A stretch of 64,000 bases of DNA from positions 35,844 to 99,843 of the forward strand of contig JAOTUY010000002.1 of NCBI GenBank assembly GCA_029863625.1, in the 5' to 3' direction. The notes below the pieces were generated by a model. That model searched no databases, was not told the DNA's origin, and worked only from the letters and a program-made list of their open reading frames with translations. The translations under genes and the position numbers were made by a program. The DNA comes from Acidimicrobiia bacterium (GTDB taxonomy: Bacteria > Actinomycetota > Acidimicrobiia > Spongiisociales > UBA4744). Below, in pieces: positions 33,426 to 42,303 of this stretch; the stretch's first letter is position 1, and every line of letters begins with the position of its first letter.

Positions 33426-33992
33426 TCAACTGTTCGGGCGGTCCGTTCGGCTACGCCTGCGCCGCACGATCAACCAGACGAGCATGGAGACCACCAGCAC
33501 CACGAACACGGCTGAAACCACCGGGACAACAATGGCGGCAACCGCCACTAGTGCGGCCACAGTATCCTCCCCGGCGCTGACGACGGCGTTTCCGGCTCCG
33601 GCAGTGGTCGCAGTAATCACCGGTCGGGCCACCGTCTTGGCCGTGTGAACCCCTCCTGCAACGAGCAAGCCAAACACCAGCGCAAGACCGGTGTTGAGAT
33701 CACTGATGGCATTGCTCGAAGCAGCGAATAGAACCGCTCCTGCGGCGGGCCGGACGAGCGACTGGACGACGTCGTTGAGGGTGTCGACAATCGGGATCTT
33801 GTCTGCGGTGATCTCGACGAGCAGCAGAACGGCAATCACCAACAGCACCCACGGCTCCTCGAGGGCATCCCACGGTTCCGCCAGCGTCAACAGGTCGGTG
33901 TAGCGGGCCAGGAGTCCGGTGATCAGAATCGGCAGATAGGCATTGAACCCTGCCGATGAAGAGAGCCCAAAAGCCGCCAGGATGTCAATCAA
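33426..33992 (-). CDS. DUF4126-like membrane protein
   Basis: IDILAAFGLSSSAGFNAYLPILITGLLARYTDLLTLAEPWDALEEPWVLLVIAVLLLVEITADKIPIVDTLNDVVQSLVRPAAGAVLFA. Confidence 0.8.
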   Translation of the reverse strand: MIDILAAFGLSSSAGFNAYLPILITGLLARYTDLLTLAEPWDALEEPWVLLVIAVLLLVEITADKIPIVDTLNDVVQSLVRPAAGAVLFAASSNAISDLNTGLALVFGLLVAGGVHTAKTVARPVITATTAGAGNAVVSAGEDTVAALVAVAAIVVPVVSAVFVVLVVSMLVWLIVRRRRSRTDRPNS

Positions 33993-34082
33993 TCTGTGCT
34001 CCGCTGCCGTGACTGAATCAGGTTAGAAATGTTCTCCCTGAAACGTGATCTCTCGCGCTTTGCGACCGACGGGCTTTCGAGT

Positions 34083-34136
34083 CCCCCCGCGGCACAGCGG
34101 GGAAGGTGGCCGAACGGAGCGAGTTCGGAGCGGGCC
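34083..34136. repeat. two-hairpin intergenic element, copy 2
   Basis: CCCCGC (34085-34090)/GCGGGG (34097-34102), AAGGTGG linker, CCGAAC (34110-34115)/GTTCGG (34123-34128). Confidence 0.5.
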
Positions 34137-34178
34137 GCCGAGGCGCTCGCGCCGGATGACCTCTCCGGTCATGCCATC

Positions 34179-34805
34179 ATGGCGATCGTGACTTCCCTAC
34201 CTTCTGATCGCGCCCGCCTGCAACGGGTAGCCCTCCGCCTGGAGTACGGGACCATTGCCTGGAACATCGGTGAAGCGGCGCTCACGCTGGCCTTAGGGGC
34301 CGCGGCCTCGTCGTTGGCGTTGATAGGTTTCGGTGCCGTGTCGGTAGTGGAGGTCTTTGCCTCCGCCGTGGTCGTCTGGCATCTTTTGCCGGAACATGAA
34401 ACCGACCACCCCGGCCGCACCCGATTGGCCCTACGGCTGACCGGGATAGCCTTCGGCGTCCTGGCCGTCGCTCTTGCATTGGTTGCGATCAGCGACCTGA
34501 CAACAGGACGCCACCCGGATGAGTCGCCGTGGGGCATCGCCTATCTGGTCGTGGCTGCGACGGTGATGTTTGGCTTGGCAATTGTCAAGCGGCGGACCGC
34601 CGAGCAGCTCGATTCGGAACCGCTTCGATCAGAAGCGACGATGACGCTGCTCGACGGTTTCCTGGCCTCCGCCACGGTGATCGGGCTGGCTCTCAATGCC
34701 ATGGTTGGCTGGTGGTGGGCAGATCCGGGCGCCGCCCTGGTAGTAGCAATAGCGGCTGCGAACGAGGCCCGGGAGAACTGGCAGGCCGCCTCCGAAATCG
34801 GGTAG
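34179..34805 (+). CDS. cation diffusion facilitator-like / cation transporter membrane protein
   Basis: LQRVALRLEYGTIAWNIGEAALTLALGAAASSLALIGFGAVSVVEVFASAVVVW resembles the CDF N-terminal TM region. Confidence 0.75.
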   Translation: MAIVTSLPSDRARLQRVALRLEYGTIAWNIGEAALTLALGAAASSLALIGFGAVSVVEVFASAVVVWHLLPEHETDHPGRTRLALRLTGIAFGVLAVALALVAISDLTTGRHPDESPWGIAYLVVAATVMFGLAIVKRRTAEQLDSEPLRSEATMTLLDGFLASATVIGLALNAMVGWWWADPGAALVVAIAAANEARENWQAASEIG

Positions 34806-34806
34806 C

Positions 34807-36333
34807 TCAGATGCCGTCACCCCATTGCTGGCGGCACCATTCGACCCATTCTTCGGCAAGCGATACATCGCCCGGCAAGGCGTTGCGCTCCGTGAGGCTG
34901 GTCAGGGCATCCTGCGCCTCGCGACAGCGGCCGAGTACCGATCGGACGTAGACCAGGTCGACGAGAGGATCGGGATGTGGGGAGACCTCGGCGGCCGCGG
35001 CATAGAACACCTCGGCCGCTTCGAAGTCCCGGTCCACATCTGCCAACTGGCCGAGCCGCTCGAAAGGCCAGGATCCATAGCTTCCTAGCGCGAGAGCCAC
35101 GCGGGCGGGAGTTGGGGAGGAGAGATCGGCTCCGATCATGGCGATGTACGGCGCCGCAAGGATGGCCAGGCCCACCAGAATCGCTGCCATGGTTGCGGCC
35201 ACCAATGCTCGCATAGGCGGCGGGGCGGGAGGTTCAAAGTCCACGTCCAGCCCGGCTGCTTCCAGCCGGTCTTTCAATTGGCCGTGACTCGGACGACGCA
35301 GCACGGCAGGGATGAGCCCGATCCGGTAGATCTTCTCCAATGCTCCGCCGTATGTGCCGGACTCATCCAGGTGAGCGATAGCGTGTTCATCAGACTTCGC
35401 TTCCATGCTGGCGGCAAAACGCCGCACCACCATCAAAAGCCCGGCGAGCATGGCCACGACTGCCAACAAGCCGGTGCTCCCAAAGGAACCGAGGACGGGC
35501 TTTATGGCCGCCAGCGGGATCCAGATGAAGTGGGTAGCCTGCCGGAGCACGGCGGAGGATGTCGATTCGGCCATATGCCCAAGTTCATGCAGCGCTACCG
35601 ACTCCAGCTCGTCGTCTGAAAGCTCCGCCACGGCGCGGCTGGTGAAAGCAACCGCGCCCCGCCACGGGAACGCAAACGCGTTGGGTTGATGATGTTCGAT
35701 GATGAAGACCGCCGGCACCTCAACACCGACGCGAGTGGCGGCCCGGCCGACGATGGCGGTCAAACGTTCATCCGAGTGCTCGGCCAGCCCAAAACCGGCA
35801 AGCTCGAGCTGGAACCGGAGCGACATTGCAACAGCGAAGGCAAACAGCATCCACAGAATCATTCGGGGGCTGGACAGTCTCGCCGGAGCAGCCAGGGCAA
35901 GGATGATGATTCCCGCCAGCGGTATGATCCGAACGAGAAACCTGCCGAGAAACGGGCTCCACCCAGGCACCGGTTGTTGCAGCACCGAGCCTTCAATCCA
36001 CCAGCTCACCCGGGCAACCATCAGCACTGCGCCAGCAGCGCCGGCCAGTCCGAACAGCCACTGGGGTAACCACCCGACCGGCCCGATGGTGATGGTCGAC
36101 AGAAGCCACATCCCGGCCGGAACCGTTGCCGCCGCCCAGATGACGCTCACCCGGGCTGCATGTACCAACCGGGCTTGCGCGGTCCAATGATCCGTCGGCT
36201 CAACCCGGAGTACGGACATTCGGACCACAACCACCGGAACAAACCCCACGATGGCCGCCATCCCCAAAAGGAACAGCAGCGGACCCAGCCATTCGACCCA
36301 TCCGGGAACCAGAGAGCGCACTTGTTCTGTCAC
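34807..36333 (-). CDS. M48 family membrane metalloprotease
   Basis: HELGHMAESTSSAVLRQATHF with upstream VFIIEHHQPNAFAFPWRGAVAFTSRAVAELSDDELESVALHELGH; TM helices. Confidence 0.9.
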   Translation of the reverse strand: MTEQVRSLVPGWVEWLGPLLFLLGMAAIVGFVPVVVVRMSVLRVEPTDHWTAQARLVHAARVSVIWAAATVPAGMWLLSTITIGPVGWLPQWLFGLAGAAGAVLMVARVSWWIEGSVLQQPVPGWSPFLGRFLVRIIPLAGIIILALAAPARLSSPRMILWMLFAFAVAMSLRFQLELAGFGLAEHSDERLTAIVGRAATRVGVEVPAVFIIEHHQPNAFAFPWRGAVAFTSRAVAELSDDELESVALHELGHMAESTSSAVLRQATHFIWIPLAAIKPVLGSFGSTGLLAVVAMLAGLLMVVRRFAASMEAKSDEHAIAHLDESGTYGGALEKIYRIGLIPAVLRRPSHGQLKDRLEAAGLDVDFEPPAPPPMRALVAATMAAILVGLAILAAPYIAMIGADLSSPTPARVALALGSYGSWPFERLGQLADVDRDFEAAEVFYAAAAEVSPHPDPLVDLVYVRSVLGRCREAQDALTSLTERNALPGDVSLAEEWVEWCRQQWGDGI

Positions 36334-36389
36334 CCCCTATGGATCGGACGAGGCACGCCGCGGGTTGAGGCCGAACCTCTTTGGCCTAG

Positions 36390-36736
36390 ACGGAGATGAC
36401 CACCGCCCACGGAAAGTGGCTATCTGCGTGTCCGGGAAGGTCGGATACATCTCGGCCTTGTGGTCGCTGACCAACATCGATGCGCAGATGCACGGGTGCA
36501 GTCCGATCCAAGCTACTTGTAACACTGACCCGGTGAATGTCGATTGCACTGTTGTCTTCAACAGCAATTCCGGCCGTGAAGCCGACCACTTGCGGCGGTC
36601 CGTGAGTTTCCTCGTGAGTGATGGATTGATCTCGCGAGTGTCGATCGTCGAGCTCGAGTCACCGCTTGATGAAGATTCCGACCTTGACGGCCTATTTGAC
36701 CGATGGCTGACGGAATTCTACTTTCCAGGTCCCTGA
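36390..36736 (+). pseudogene. possible 5'-truncated hypothetical protein
   Basis: Open frame reading ...GYISALWSLTNIDAQMHGCSPIQATCNTDPVNVDCTVVFNSNSGREADHLRRSVSFLVSDGLISRVSIVELESPLDEDSDLDGLFDRWLTEFYFPGP; the N-terminal part of the ORF is antisense to the M48 gene and not protein-like. Confidence 0.3.
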
Positions 36737-36842
36737 GACCACCGGACGACCGGAACCACGATCGGCGTTTCGGTTGATCATGGAACCGAGGAGGTGGCCC
36801 GGCCAAGCTCCGCGATTCCGTCACCGTTGATTGGAACGGCTG

Positions 36843-37139
36843 CTACATCCCCGGCGTGATCACCGAAGCACCGTCAACCATCATTTCGTCGACGACGCCG
36901 ACCACCATGGCCCGGATCGGGGCCGGGTCCTGCTGAACGATCTGACGAGCTCCGGTGCCTTCGTCGAGGATCAACACCACTTCTCCGGCTCCGGCGTCGA
37001 CCGCATCGACGGCAATGACGTAACCGCCGGTTGCTTCGCCGTCGGTTCCGAGCAAGTCGCACAACAGCAGCTTGCGACCATCGAACACCGGCGAATTGAT
37101 GGTCGAGACCACAGTGCCTACGACGCGCCCGACCTTCAT
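36843..37139 (-). CDS. BMC vertex protein (BMC-P, EutN/CcmL family)
   Basis: MKVGRVVGTVVSTINSPVFDGRKLLLCDLLGTDGEATGGYVIAVDAVDAGAGEVVLILDEGTGARQIV: EutN/CcmL signature. Confidence 0.93.
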   Translation of the reverse strand: MKVGRVVGTVVSTINSPVFDGRKLLLCDLLGTDGEATGGYVIAVDAVDAGAGEVVLILDEGTGARQIVQQDPAPIRAMVVGVVDEMMVDGASVITPGM

Positions 37140-37423
37140 GAGCCCGACCCCGGTGACAACTCGTCCACCGCGTCGGCAATGCCGACGATGGCATGGTCGA
37201 CAGGCACGAAGGTCTCGGGAAGGGCCTGGGCGGCTTCACGGGAGCCAACGAAGTAAATCAACTCACCGGGTCCGGCCATGTGGACACCATCGGCGGCCAC
37301 CACCGGCCGCCCCTCCGGGTCAAGGTGGCGGTCGAGGGGTTGCACGATCAGGAGCTTGACGCCTTCCAGGCCTTCGTACTTCATGGTGGCGACGACGGTC
37401 CCGATCACCCGGCCCAACTGCAT
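37136..37423 (-). CDS. BMC vertex protein (BMC-P, EutN/CcmL family)
   Basis: MQLGRVIGTVVATMKYEGLEGVKLLIVQPLDRHLDPEGRPVVAADGVHMAGPGELIYFVGSREAAQAL; 4-nt overlap with the preceding gene. Confidence 0.93.
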   Translation of the reverse strand: MQLGRVIGTVVATMKYEGLEGVKLLIVQPLDRHLDPEGRPVVAADGVHMAGPGELIYFVGSREAAQALPETFVPVDHAIVGIADAVDELSPGSGS

Positions 37424-37428
37424 GGCGC

Positions 37429-38019
37429 TTACTCCTCTTCCGATCGTACGAGGTGTTCAAACCGACCGTCGACTGACAGGTTGTCCTTCATCTCGGGATG
37501 GAGTTGTGCGATGACTATGTCCCTGATCAACTGTCCGCCAACCCGCGCCGCGCCAATGGCAACACCAGCCTCAACATCTGCCACCGTTCCGCCGAAGAGT
37601 AGGTAGCCCTTGCCGCCCAATCCGTCGGCCATCCGCAACTCCCGGAGCGTCACCCGGGCACCCTTGACCCCGGCGTCTGCCGCCTGGATGACGGCGGCCA
37701 CCGTCATAGTTTCGACCACACCAAGCGCTTCCCCTTCGTCGGCGCGGCGTGCCCCGGCTACCGCCGCCACCACGTCCGGGTGAACATCGGGCAGGAACAC
37801 TATGTCGACCAGAGTGTTCGGCTCTGCGCTCCGGGCCGCGTCGATGGCCTCTTCGACATCGGCAACTTGCCCGCCGATCAGAACGAGGTACTTGCCGGGT
37901 TGAACCGTGCCCGCCTTGAGCAGATCGAGCGGAGCCCGTTTGACCATGGCGTCACCGGCCTGAATGCCTGCTGCGATTGAGTCGAATTCGAGCAAGGCGA
38001 GGGCCGGCTGAATGATCAC
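37429..38019 (-). CDS. tandem-domain BMC shell protein (BMC-T, single-trimer type)
   Basis: Two BMC repeats: PALALLEFDSIAAGIQAGDAMVKRAP... and EALGVVETMTVAAVIQAADAGVKGARVTLRELRMADGLGGKGYLLFGGTVADVEAGV. Confidence 0.92.
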   Translation of the reverse strand: MIIQPALALLEFDSIAAGIQAGDAMVKRAPLDLLKAGTVQPGKYLVLIGGQVADVEEAIDAARSAEPNTLVDIVFLPDVHPDVVAAVAGARRADEGEALGVVETMTVAAVIQAADAGVKGARVTLRELRMADGLGGKGYLLFGGTVADVEAGVAIGAARVGGQLIRDIVIAQLHPEMKDNLSVDGRFEHLVRSEEE

Positions 38020-39476
38020 ACGATCCTCAACGCACCGACGACCGTGATCCGCCGCTCACGCGAGAAGCTGCGCGGTCTCGTCAACCCGTGGCCGGTCGGA
38101 CTGGCGATCGAGAACGACGAGAACCCCTCTCCCCCTTCGCCCAGGCCCGCGTAGTTGGGCCCATTGGCGACGAAGATGCTGCAGTTCATGGCCAGCGCCA
38201 TGTTGGTGATGGTCTGCACGTTGGTTGAGTGGATTGAGGCGGTGTGCCGGAACCCATGCTCCGATTTCACGGCCAGTTCGATGGCCCGGTCTACGTCGGT
38301 TACCCGCACCACCGGCATGACCGGCATCATTTGCTCGGTCCACACCAGGTTGTGCTCTTCCGGCACTTCCGCAACGGCCAGGCGTACGTCGTCGCCGACC
38401 TTGATCCCGATCTCGCCGAGGATAACTCCGGCGTTCTTGCCGATAAAGGTCGGATTGACGACCCCCGGTTTCCGAGGCGGCCCCATCTCCTTGAAGATCA
38501 CCCGCTCGAGCCGCTTCAGCTCATGCTCCCTGAGCACGTACGCCCCGTTATTGGCCATCGAGCGGATGAGCCGGTCGGCAATCGTGTCAACGGCAATGGT
38601 GGTCTTCTCGTCGACACAGATAATGTTGTTGTCCAACGATGCGCCCGCCACGATGTCCCGCCCGGCCTTGTCCACGTCGGCGGTTTGGTCGACGACGGCG
38701 GGAGGATTACCCGGTCCGGCGGCGATCACGACTTTGTCCGTCCGCATTGCTTCCCTCACCACTCCCGGACCGCCGGTCACCAGAATGAGGGCAACATCGG
38801 GATGGTTCATGACCGCTTTGGCGCTTTCGATGGTCGGGGCCGGAATTGCCGTCACCAGATCGGCCGGGCCGCCCCCCGCTTGAATCGCCCGGTTCAAAAG
38901 ACGGACGTTCTCGGCGGATACCCGTTTGGCATTGGGATGCACGTTGAAGACAACCGCATTACCTGCGGACACGATCGAGATCGTGTTGTTGATGATCGTC
39001 GAGGTCGGATTTGTGGTCGGGGTTATCGCGCCGACCACCCCGAAGGGGGCGAACTCGGTCACCATCATCCCCTGGTCGCCTGTGACTGCCTCCAGTTCGA
39101 GGTCTTCGGGGCCGGGGGCCAAGGTAGTGACGAGACGGTTCTTCATGATCTTGTCGGAAACGCGACCTAATCCCGTCTCGGCATGGGCCATCTCGGCCAG
39201 TCGCCCGGCGTTCTCGAGCATGGAAGATCGCACCGAGGCGATAATGGCTTTGCGACCTGCCAGCCCCAGTCGCTGGTAGTGGAGGAAGGCCCGCCGCGCG
39301 GCGGCGACCGCTTCGTCGATGGTGGCGTAGATCCCGTCGCCTAGTTCGGCAAGCTCGGAAGCGGCCAGCTCGTTTTCAGCGCGGAGCTTCGCTCCCTGAC
39401 CATCGGCAACCGTGCCGATCCGCAGGTTGACCCGCTCAATGATGTCCTGGATCTGCTGTTCGCTCAGCGTTGACAT
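38016..39476 (-). CDS. BMC-associated CoA-acylating aldehyde dehydrogenase (EutE/PduP-like)
   Basis: GVVGAITPTTNPTSTIINNTIS, GPGNPPAVVDQTADVDKAGRDIVAGASLDNNIICVDEKT (catalytic Cys context of EutE/PduP); N-terminal helix LSEQQIQDIIERVNLRI. Confidence 0.94.
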   Translation of the reverse strand: MSTLSEQQIQDIIERVNLRIGTVADGQGAKLRAENELAASELAELGDGIYATIDEAVAAARRAFLHYQRLGLAGRKAIIASVRSSMLENAGRLAEMAHAETGLGRVSDKIMKNRLVTTLAPGPEDLELEAVTGDQGMMVTEFAPFGVVGAITPTTNPTSTIINNTISIVSAGNAVVFNVHPNAKRVSAENVRLLNRAIQAGGGPADLVTAIPAPTIESAKAVMNHPDVALILVTGGPGVVREAMRTDKVVIAAGPGNPPAVVDQTADVDKAGRDIVAGASLDNNIICVDEKTTIAVDTIADRLIRSMANNGAYVLREHELKRLERVIFKEMGPPRKPGVVNPTFIGKNAGVILGEIGIKVGDDVRLAVAEVPEEHNLVWTEQMMPVMPVVRVTDVDRAIELAVKSEHGFRHTASIHSTNVQTITNMALAMNCSIFVANGPNYAGLGEGGEGFSSFSIASPTGHGLTRPRSFSRERRITVVGALRIV

Positions 39477-39492
39477 ATGTCTCCTCGGCGAT

Positions 39493-39780
39493 CTACTTAC
39501 GCCATACCTCGGTGCCGCCGACTTCCCAGGTGTCGACGATCGCCATGATCACCGCGTCACAAGGTCGGTTGTTAGTCAGCACGGTCTGTCGGGCGGAACT
39601 GCCGGTGGCGTAAAGCACCACCTCTCCGACTCCAGCCCCGACTGCGTCGGCGGCGATGACATACCCCCCGGTTTCTTTGTTGTCCACGTCGAGCTGACGC
39701 ACCACCAGGAACTTCAGCCCCTCGAGGTTTTCTTCCTTACGACTTGCGACCAGAGTCCCGGCTACGCGTCCAAGCAGCAT
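39493..39780 (-). CDS. BMC vertex protein (BMC-P, EutN/CcmL family)
   Basis: [66 protein letters not shown]. Confidence 0.94.
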   Translation of the reverse strand: MLLGRVAGTLVASRKEENLEGLKFLVVRQLDVDNKETGGYVIAADAVGAGVGEVVLYATGSSARQTVLTNNRPCDAVIMAIVDTWEVGGTEVWRK

Positions 39781-39848
39781 TGCATCCTCCTCCGAAGTGA
39801 GCTCCGGAACCCGGCGGTTGAGTCGGGCCCCGGCGAGTCCTCGGCCGT

Positions 39849-40151
39849 CTAGCCCATCTCCGATTCGGCTTCTTCGGCGCGTCCCAACGGCAACACCACG
39901 TCGATGTTGAGGTGCGGCCGGGCGATCACGTGGGTTGAGATCACTTCGCCGACTTTCTCGGCGCTGCGTACGCCGGCATCTATGGCCGCTTTCACCGCGG
40001 CTACGTCGCCGCGCACGACGGCAGTCACGTAGCCGCCGCCCGTCTTCTCGTAGCTGACCAGTTCCACTTTGGCCGCTTTGACCATCGCGTCGGCCGCTTC
40101 GACCATCGCCGCAAAGCCTCTCGTTTCGATCATTCCCAGGGCTTCAGCCAT
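39849..40151 (-). CDS. BMC hexameric shell protein (BMC-H)
   Basis: [80 protein letters not shown]: canonical PF00936-type domain. Confidence 0.97.
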   Translation of the reverse strand: MAEALGMIETRGFAAMVEAADAMVKAAKVELVSYEKTGGGYVTAVVRGDVAAVKAAIDAGVRSAEKVGEVISTHVIARPHLNIDVVLPLGRAEEAESEMG

Positions 40152-40176
40152 ACATCCCTCTCCTTCTCTTATCTAC

Positions 40177-40806
40177 TTACTTTGGAGACTCTTTGCCTTC
40201 GAGGCCTTCGATGGCGGCCACCGCCGCCCGCCAACCAACGTCGATGTCCCGTTCTTCGCCACCGAGATACACGCGGCCCATCGAACCAAAAGCCCTGACC
40301 TCGAGAACATTGATTTCGGCCGCTTTCTCCGCCTCATTGGCGGCCAGGGGTGCATAGGCAGCGGGTTCGAGTTCGAGCACGTAGAGCGTCTGGCCGGGAA
40401 TGATCATTTGGCCATGGCGCATCCTGTTGATCAATTGCGCCTGATGGTCGTCGATCCGGCGAATGATCTGGCTGGAGAGAATCCTGGGCTTGGTGCGATC
40501 AGTTTCCTCGTGCTCGATGGCCTCGAGGATTGCTCGTCCGGCGGCGCGGGTCTCCGCCTGATCCTCCGAATGGATTTCGAGCATCCCGTAGTACCGCTCG
40601 ACGATCTGCATTCCCGGCCGGACCCTGGTCGCTTTGAGAGCGATGTCCGTCAGGCGGTTGATCTCGATGCCCGGGGCGATTTCGACGTACAGCGAGGCGT
40701 CCCCGGCCAAAGGAAGGAAACCCTGCGCAATGGTCCCCAAGAACGCCGCATACTGGGGTTGCAGGCTGTCAAGGAACGCGTAGGCACGCAGCTCAATATT
40801 GCTCAC
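40177..40806 (-). CDS. tandem-domain BMC shell protein (BMC-T, stacked-trimer type)
   Basis: [75 protein letters not shown]...[28 protein letters not shown]; from memory resembles Haliangium ochraceum BMC-T2/T3. Confidence 0.88.
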   Translation of the reverse strand: MSNIELRAYAFLDSLQPQYAAFLGTIAQGFLPLAGDASLYVEIAPGIEINRLTDIALKATRVRPGMQIVERYYGMLEIHSEDQAETRAAGRAILEAIEHEETDRTKPRILSSQIIRRIDDHQAQLINRMRHGQMIIPGQTLYVLELEPAAYAPLAANEAEKAAEINVLEVRAFGSMGRVYLGGEERDIDVGWRAAVAAIEGLEGKESPK

Positions 40807-41644
40807 TGGACTCCCCTCCGGTCACGATGGCCACACCGGCCGATGCCCCGATTCGGGTAGCACCGGCGGCGATCATCTCTTTCATGTCCTCGGCGCTGCG
40901 AATGCCTCCCGCAGCTTTGATGCCCATATCGGGGCCAACTGTCTCCCGCATCAGCAACACATCGTGGACGGTCGCTCCGCCCGGACCAAAGCCGGTTGAG
41001 GTCTTCACATAGTCGGCTTTGGCTTGCTTGGCCAGGTAGGACGCGACCACCTTCTCTTCGTCGGTGAGTAGCGCCGCTTCGATAATGACCTTGTTCTTGA
41101 CACCTGCCTCTCGACAGGCATCGGACACCTTCTCGATGTCTTTGCGGACCGTATCGTGATCGCCGGACTTCAGCGCCCCAATGTTGATGACCATGTCGAT
41201 CTCACGGGCGCCGTCGCGGATGGCCCGCCGCGTTTCCATCGCCTTGATCTCCGAAGGAGTTGCGCCCAATGGGAACCCAACGACGGAGGCGACCTTCACG
41301 GTCGAGCCTCGTACGTTATCGGCAGCCCGTTTCACCCAGGAAGGGTTCACGCACACGGCCGCGAAGCCATACTCGACCGCCTCAGCACAGAGTTTGTCGA
41401 TGTCGGAGGCGGAAGCTTCTGGTTTGAGCAGGGTGTGGTCGAGGTAACGGGCAAGGTCGCGGGGCACCTCTGCGGCCGGCCCGGAGAAACTGATGCGTCC
41501 GGCCCCGGTGGCCACGATCTCACGTACCTTGTCGGGGCTGTGCACGGCACAGGAACCGTCGACACAGATCTCGTCGACCTCTTCAGCGAAGGCGGCCAAG
41601 ACCTCCCGGGTGACAGCCTCGATGAGTTCTTCCCTGCTGGTCAT
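40793..41644 (-). CDS. deoC: deoxyribose-phosphate aldolase with BMC-type N-terminal extension
   Basis: [61 protein letters not shown] (Schiff-base Lys), [15 protein letters not shown]-terminal [19 protein letters not shown]. Confidence 0.95.
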   Translation of the reverse strand: MTSREELIEAVTREVLAAFAEEVDEICVDGSCAVHSPDKVREIVATGAGRISFSGPAAEVPRDLARYLDHTLLKPEASASDIDKLCAEAVEYGFAAVCVNPSWVKRAADNVRGSTVKVASVVGFPLGATPSEIKAMETRRAIRDGAREIDMVINIGALKSGDHDTVRKDIEKVSDACREAGVKNKVIIEAALLTDEEKVVASYLAKQAKADYVKTSTGFGPGGATVHDVLLMRETVGPDMGIKAAGGIRSAEDMKEMIAAGATRIGASAGVAIVTGGESSEQY

Positions 41645-42225
41645 GTTCGGTCGCCTCTGAGGTAACGCTGCTCGATTTCCCTGATCATGTCCACTCGCCG
41701 CGCGTGCCGCCCCGGACCCCATTCGGTGGCCAGCCACGTCTCAACAATCTGGAGGGCAAGCGCATTGCCGATTAGTCCCGCCCCCAGGGTCAGGACATTA
41801 GCGTGATTGTGCTCCCGGCTGTTCTTGGCCGAAGAGACGTCGTAACAGAGGGCGGCCCGAACACCGGGCACCTTGTTGGCGACCATCGCCGAGCCTATGC
41901 CGGCCCCATCAACGATGATCCCAAAAGAGCAGGAACCGTCGCCGACGAGACGGGCAACCGCATGAGCGAAATCGGGGTAGTCGACAGAATCGGGGCTGCT
42001 GGTACCGCAGTCGTTTACTTCGTAACCCTGTTCGCGGAGGTAGAAGCCAATTCGTTCCTTGAGGGGATAACCACCGTGATCGGCTCCGATGGCAATGCCG
42101 CGGTTGTGGCCCGGATCATGGGCGATCACCGTCTCTGCCTCAGACCGGGGTGACTCGCCCGTGCGGGAAAGCACGCCTGCGACGACGCGCGCCACCGCGG
42201 TTCGGATCTCTTCCTCGGACGGCAT
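41641..42225 (-). CDS. BMC-associated RpiB/LacAB-family sugar-phosphate isomerase with N-terminal extension
   Basis: [21 protein letters not shown] extension; [79 protein letters not shown]. Confidence 0.92.
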   Translation of the reverse strand: MPSEEEIRTAVARVVAGVLSRTGESPRSEAETVIAHDPGHNRGIAIGADHGGYPLKERIGFYLREQGYEVNDCGTSSPDSVDYPDFAHAVARLVGDGSCSFGIIVDGAGIGSAMVANKVPGVRAALCYDVSSAKNSREHNHANVLTLGAGLIGNALALQIVETWLATEWGPGRHARRVDMIREIEQRYLRGDRT

Positions 42226-42291
42226 GTTGGTAGCGTCCTCCTCCGCAACGGTCTGGCACGCATCCTAGGAGCAACGGCGATCCGGTGGACC

Positions 42292-42297
42292 TATCCT
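42292..42297 (+). promoter_or_regulatory. -10 hexamer TATCCT of the MerR-like regulator (leaderless)
   Basis: TATCCT 6 nt upstream of ATG 42304, in the 72-bp gap divergent from the BMC operon. Confidence 0.45.
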
Positions 42298-42303
42298 GTG
42301 CTC

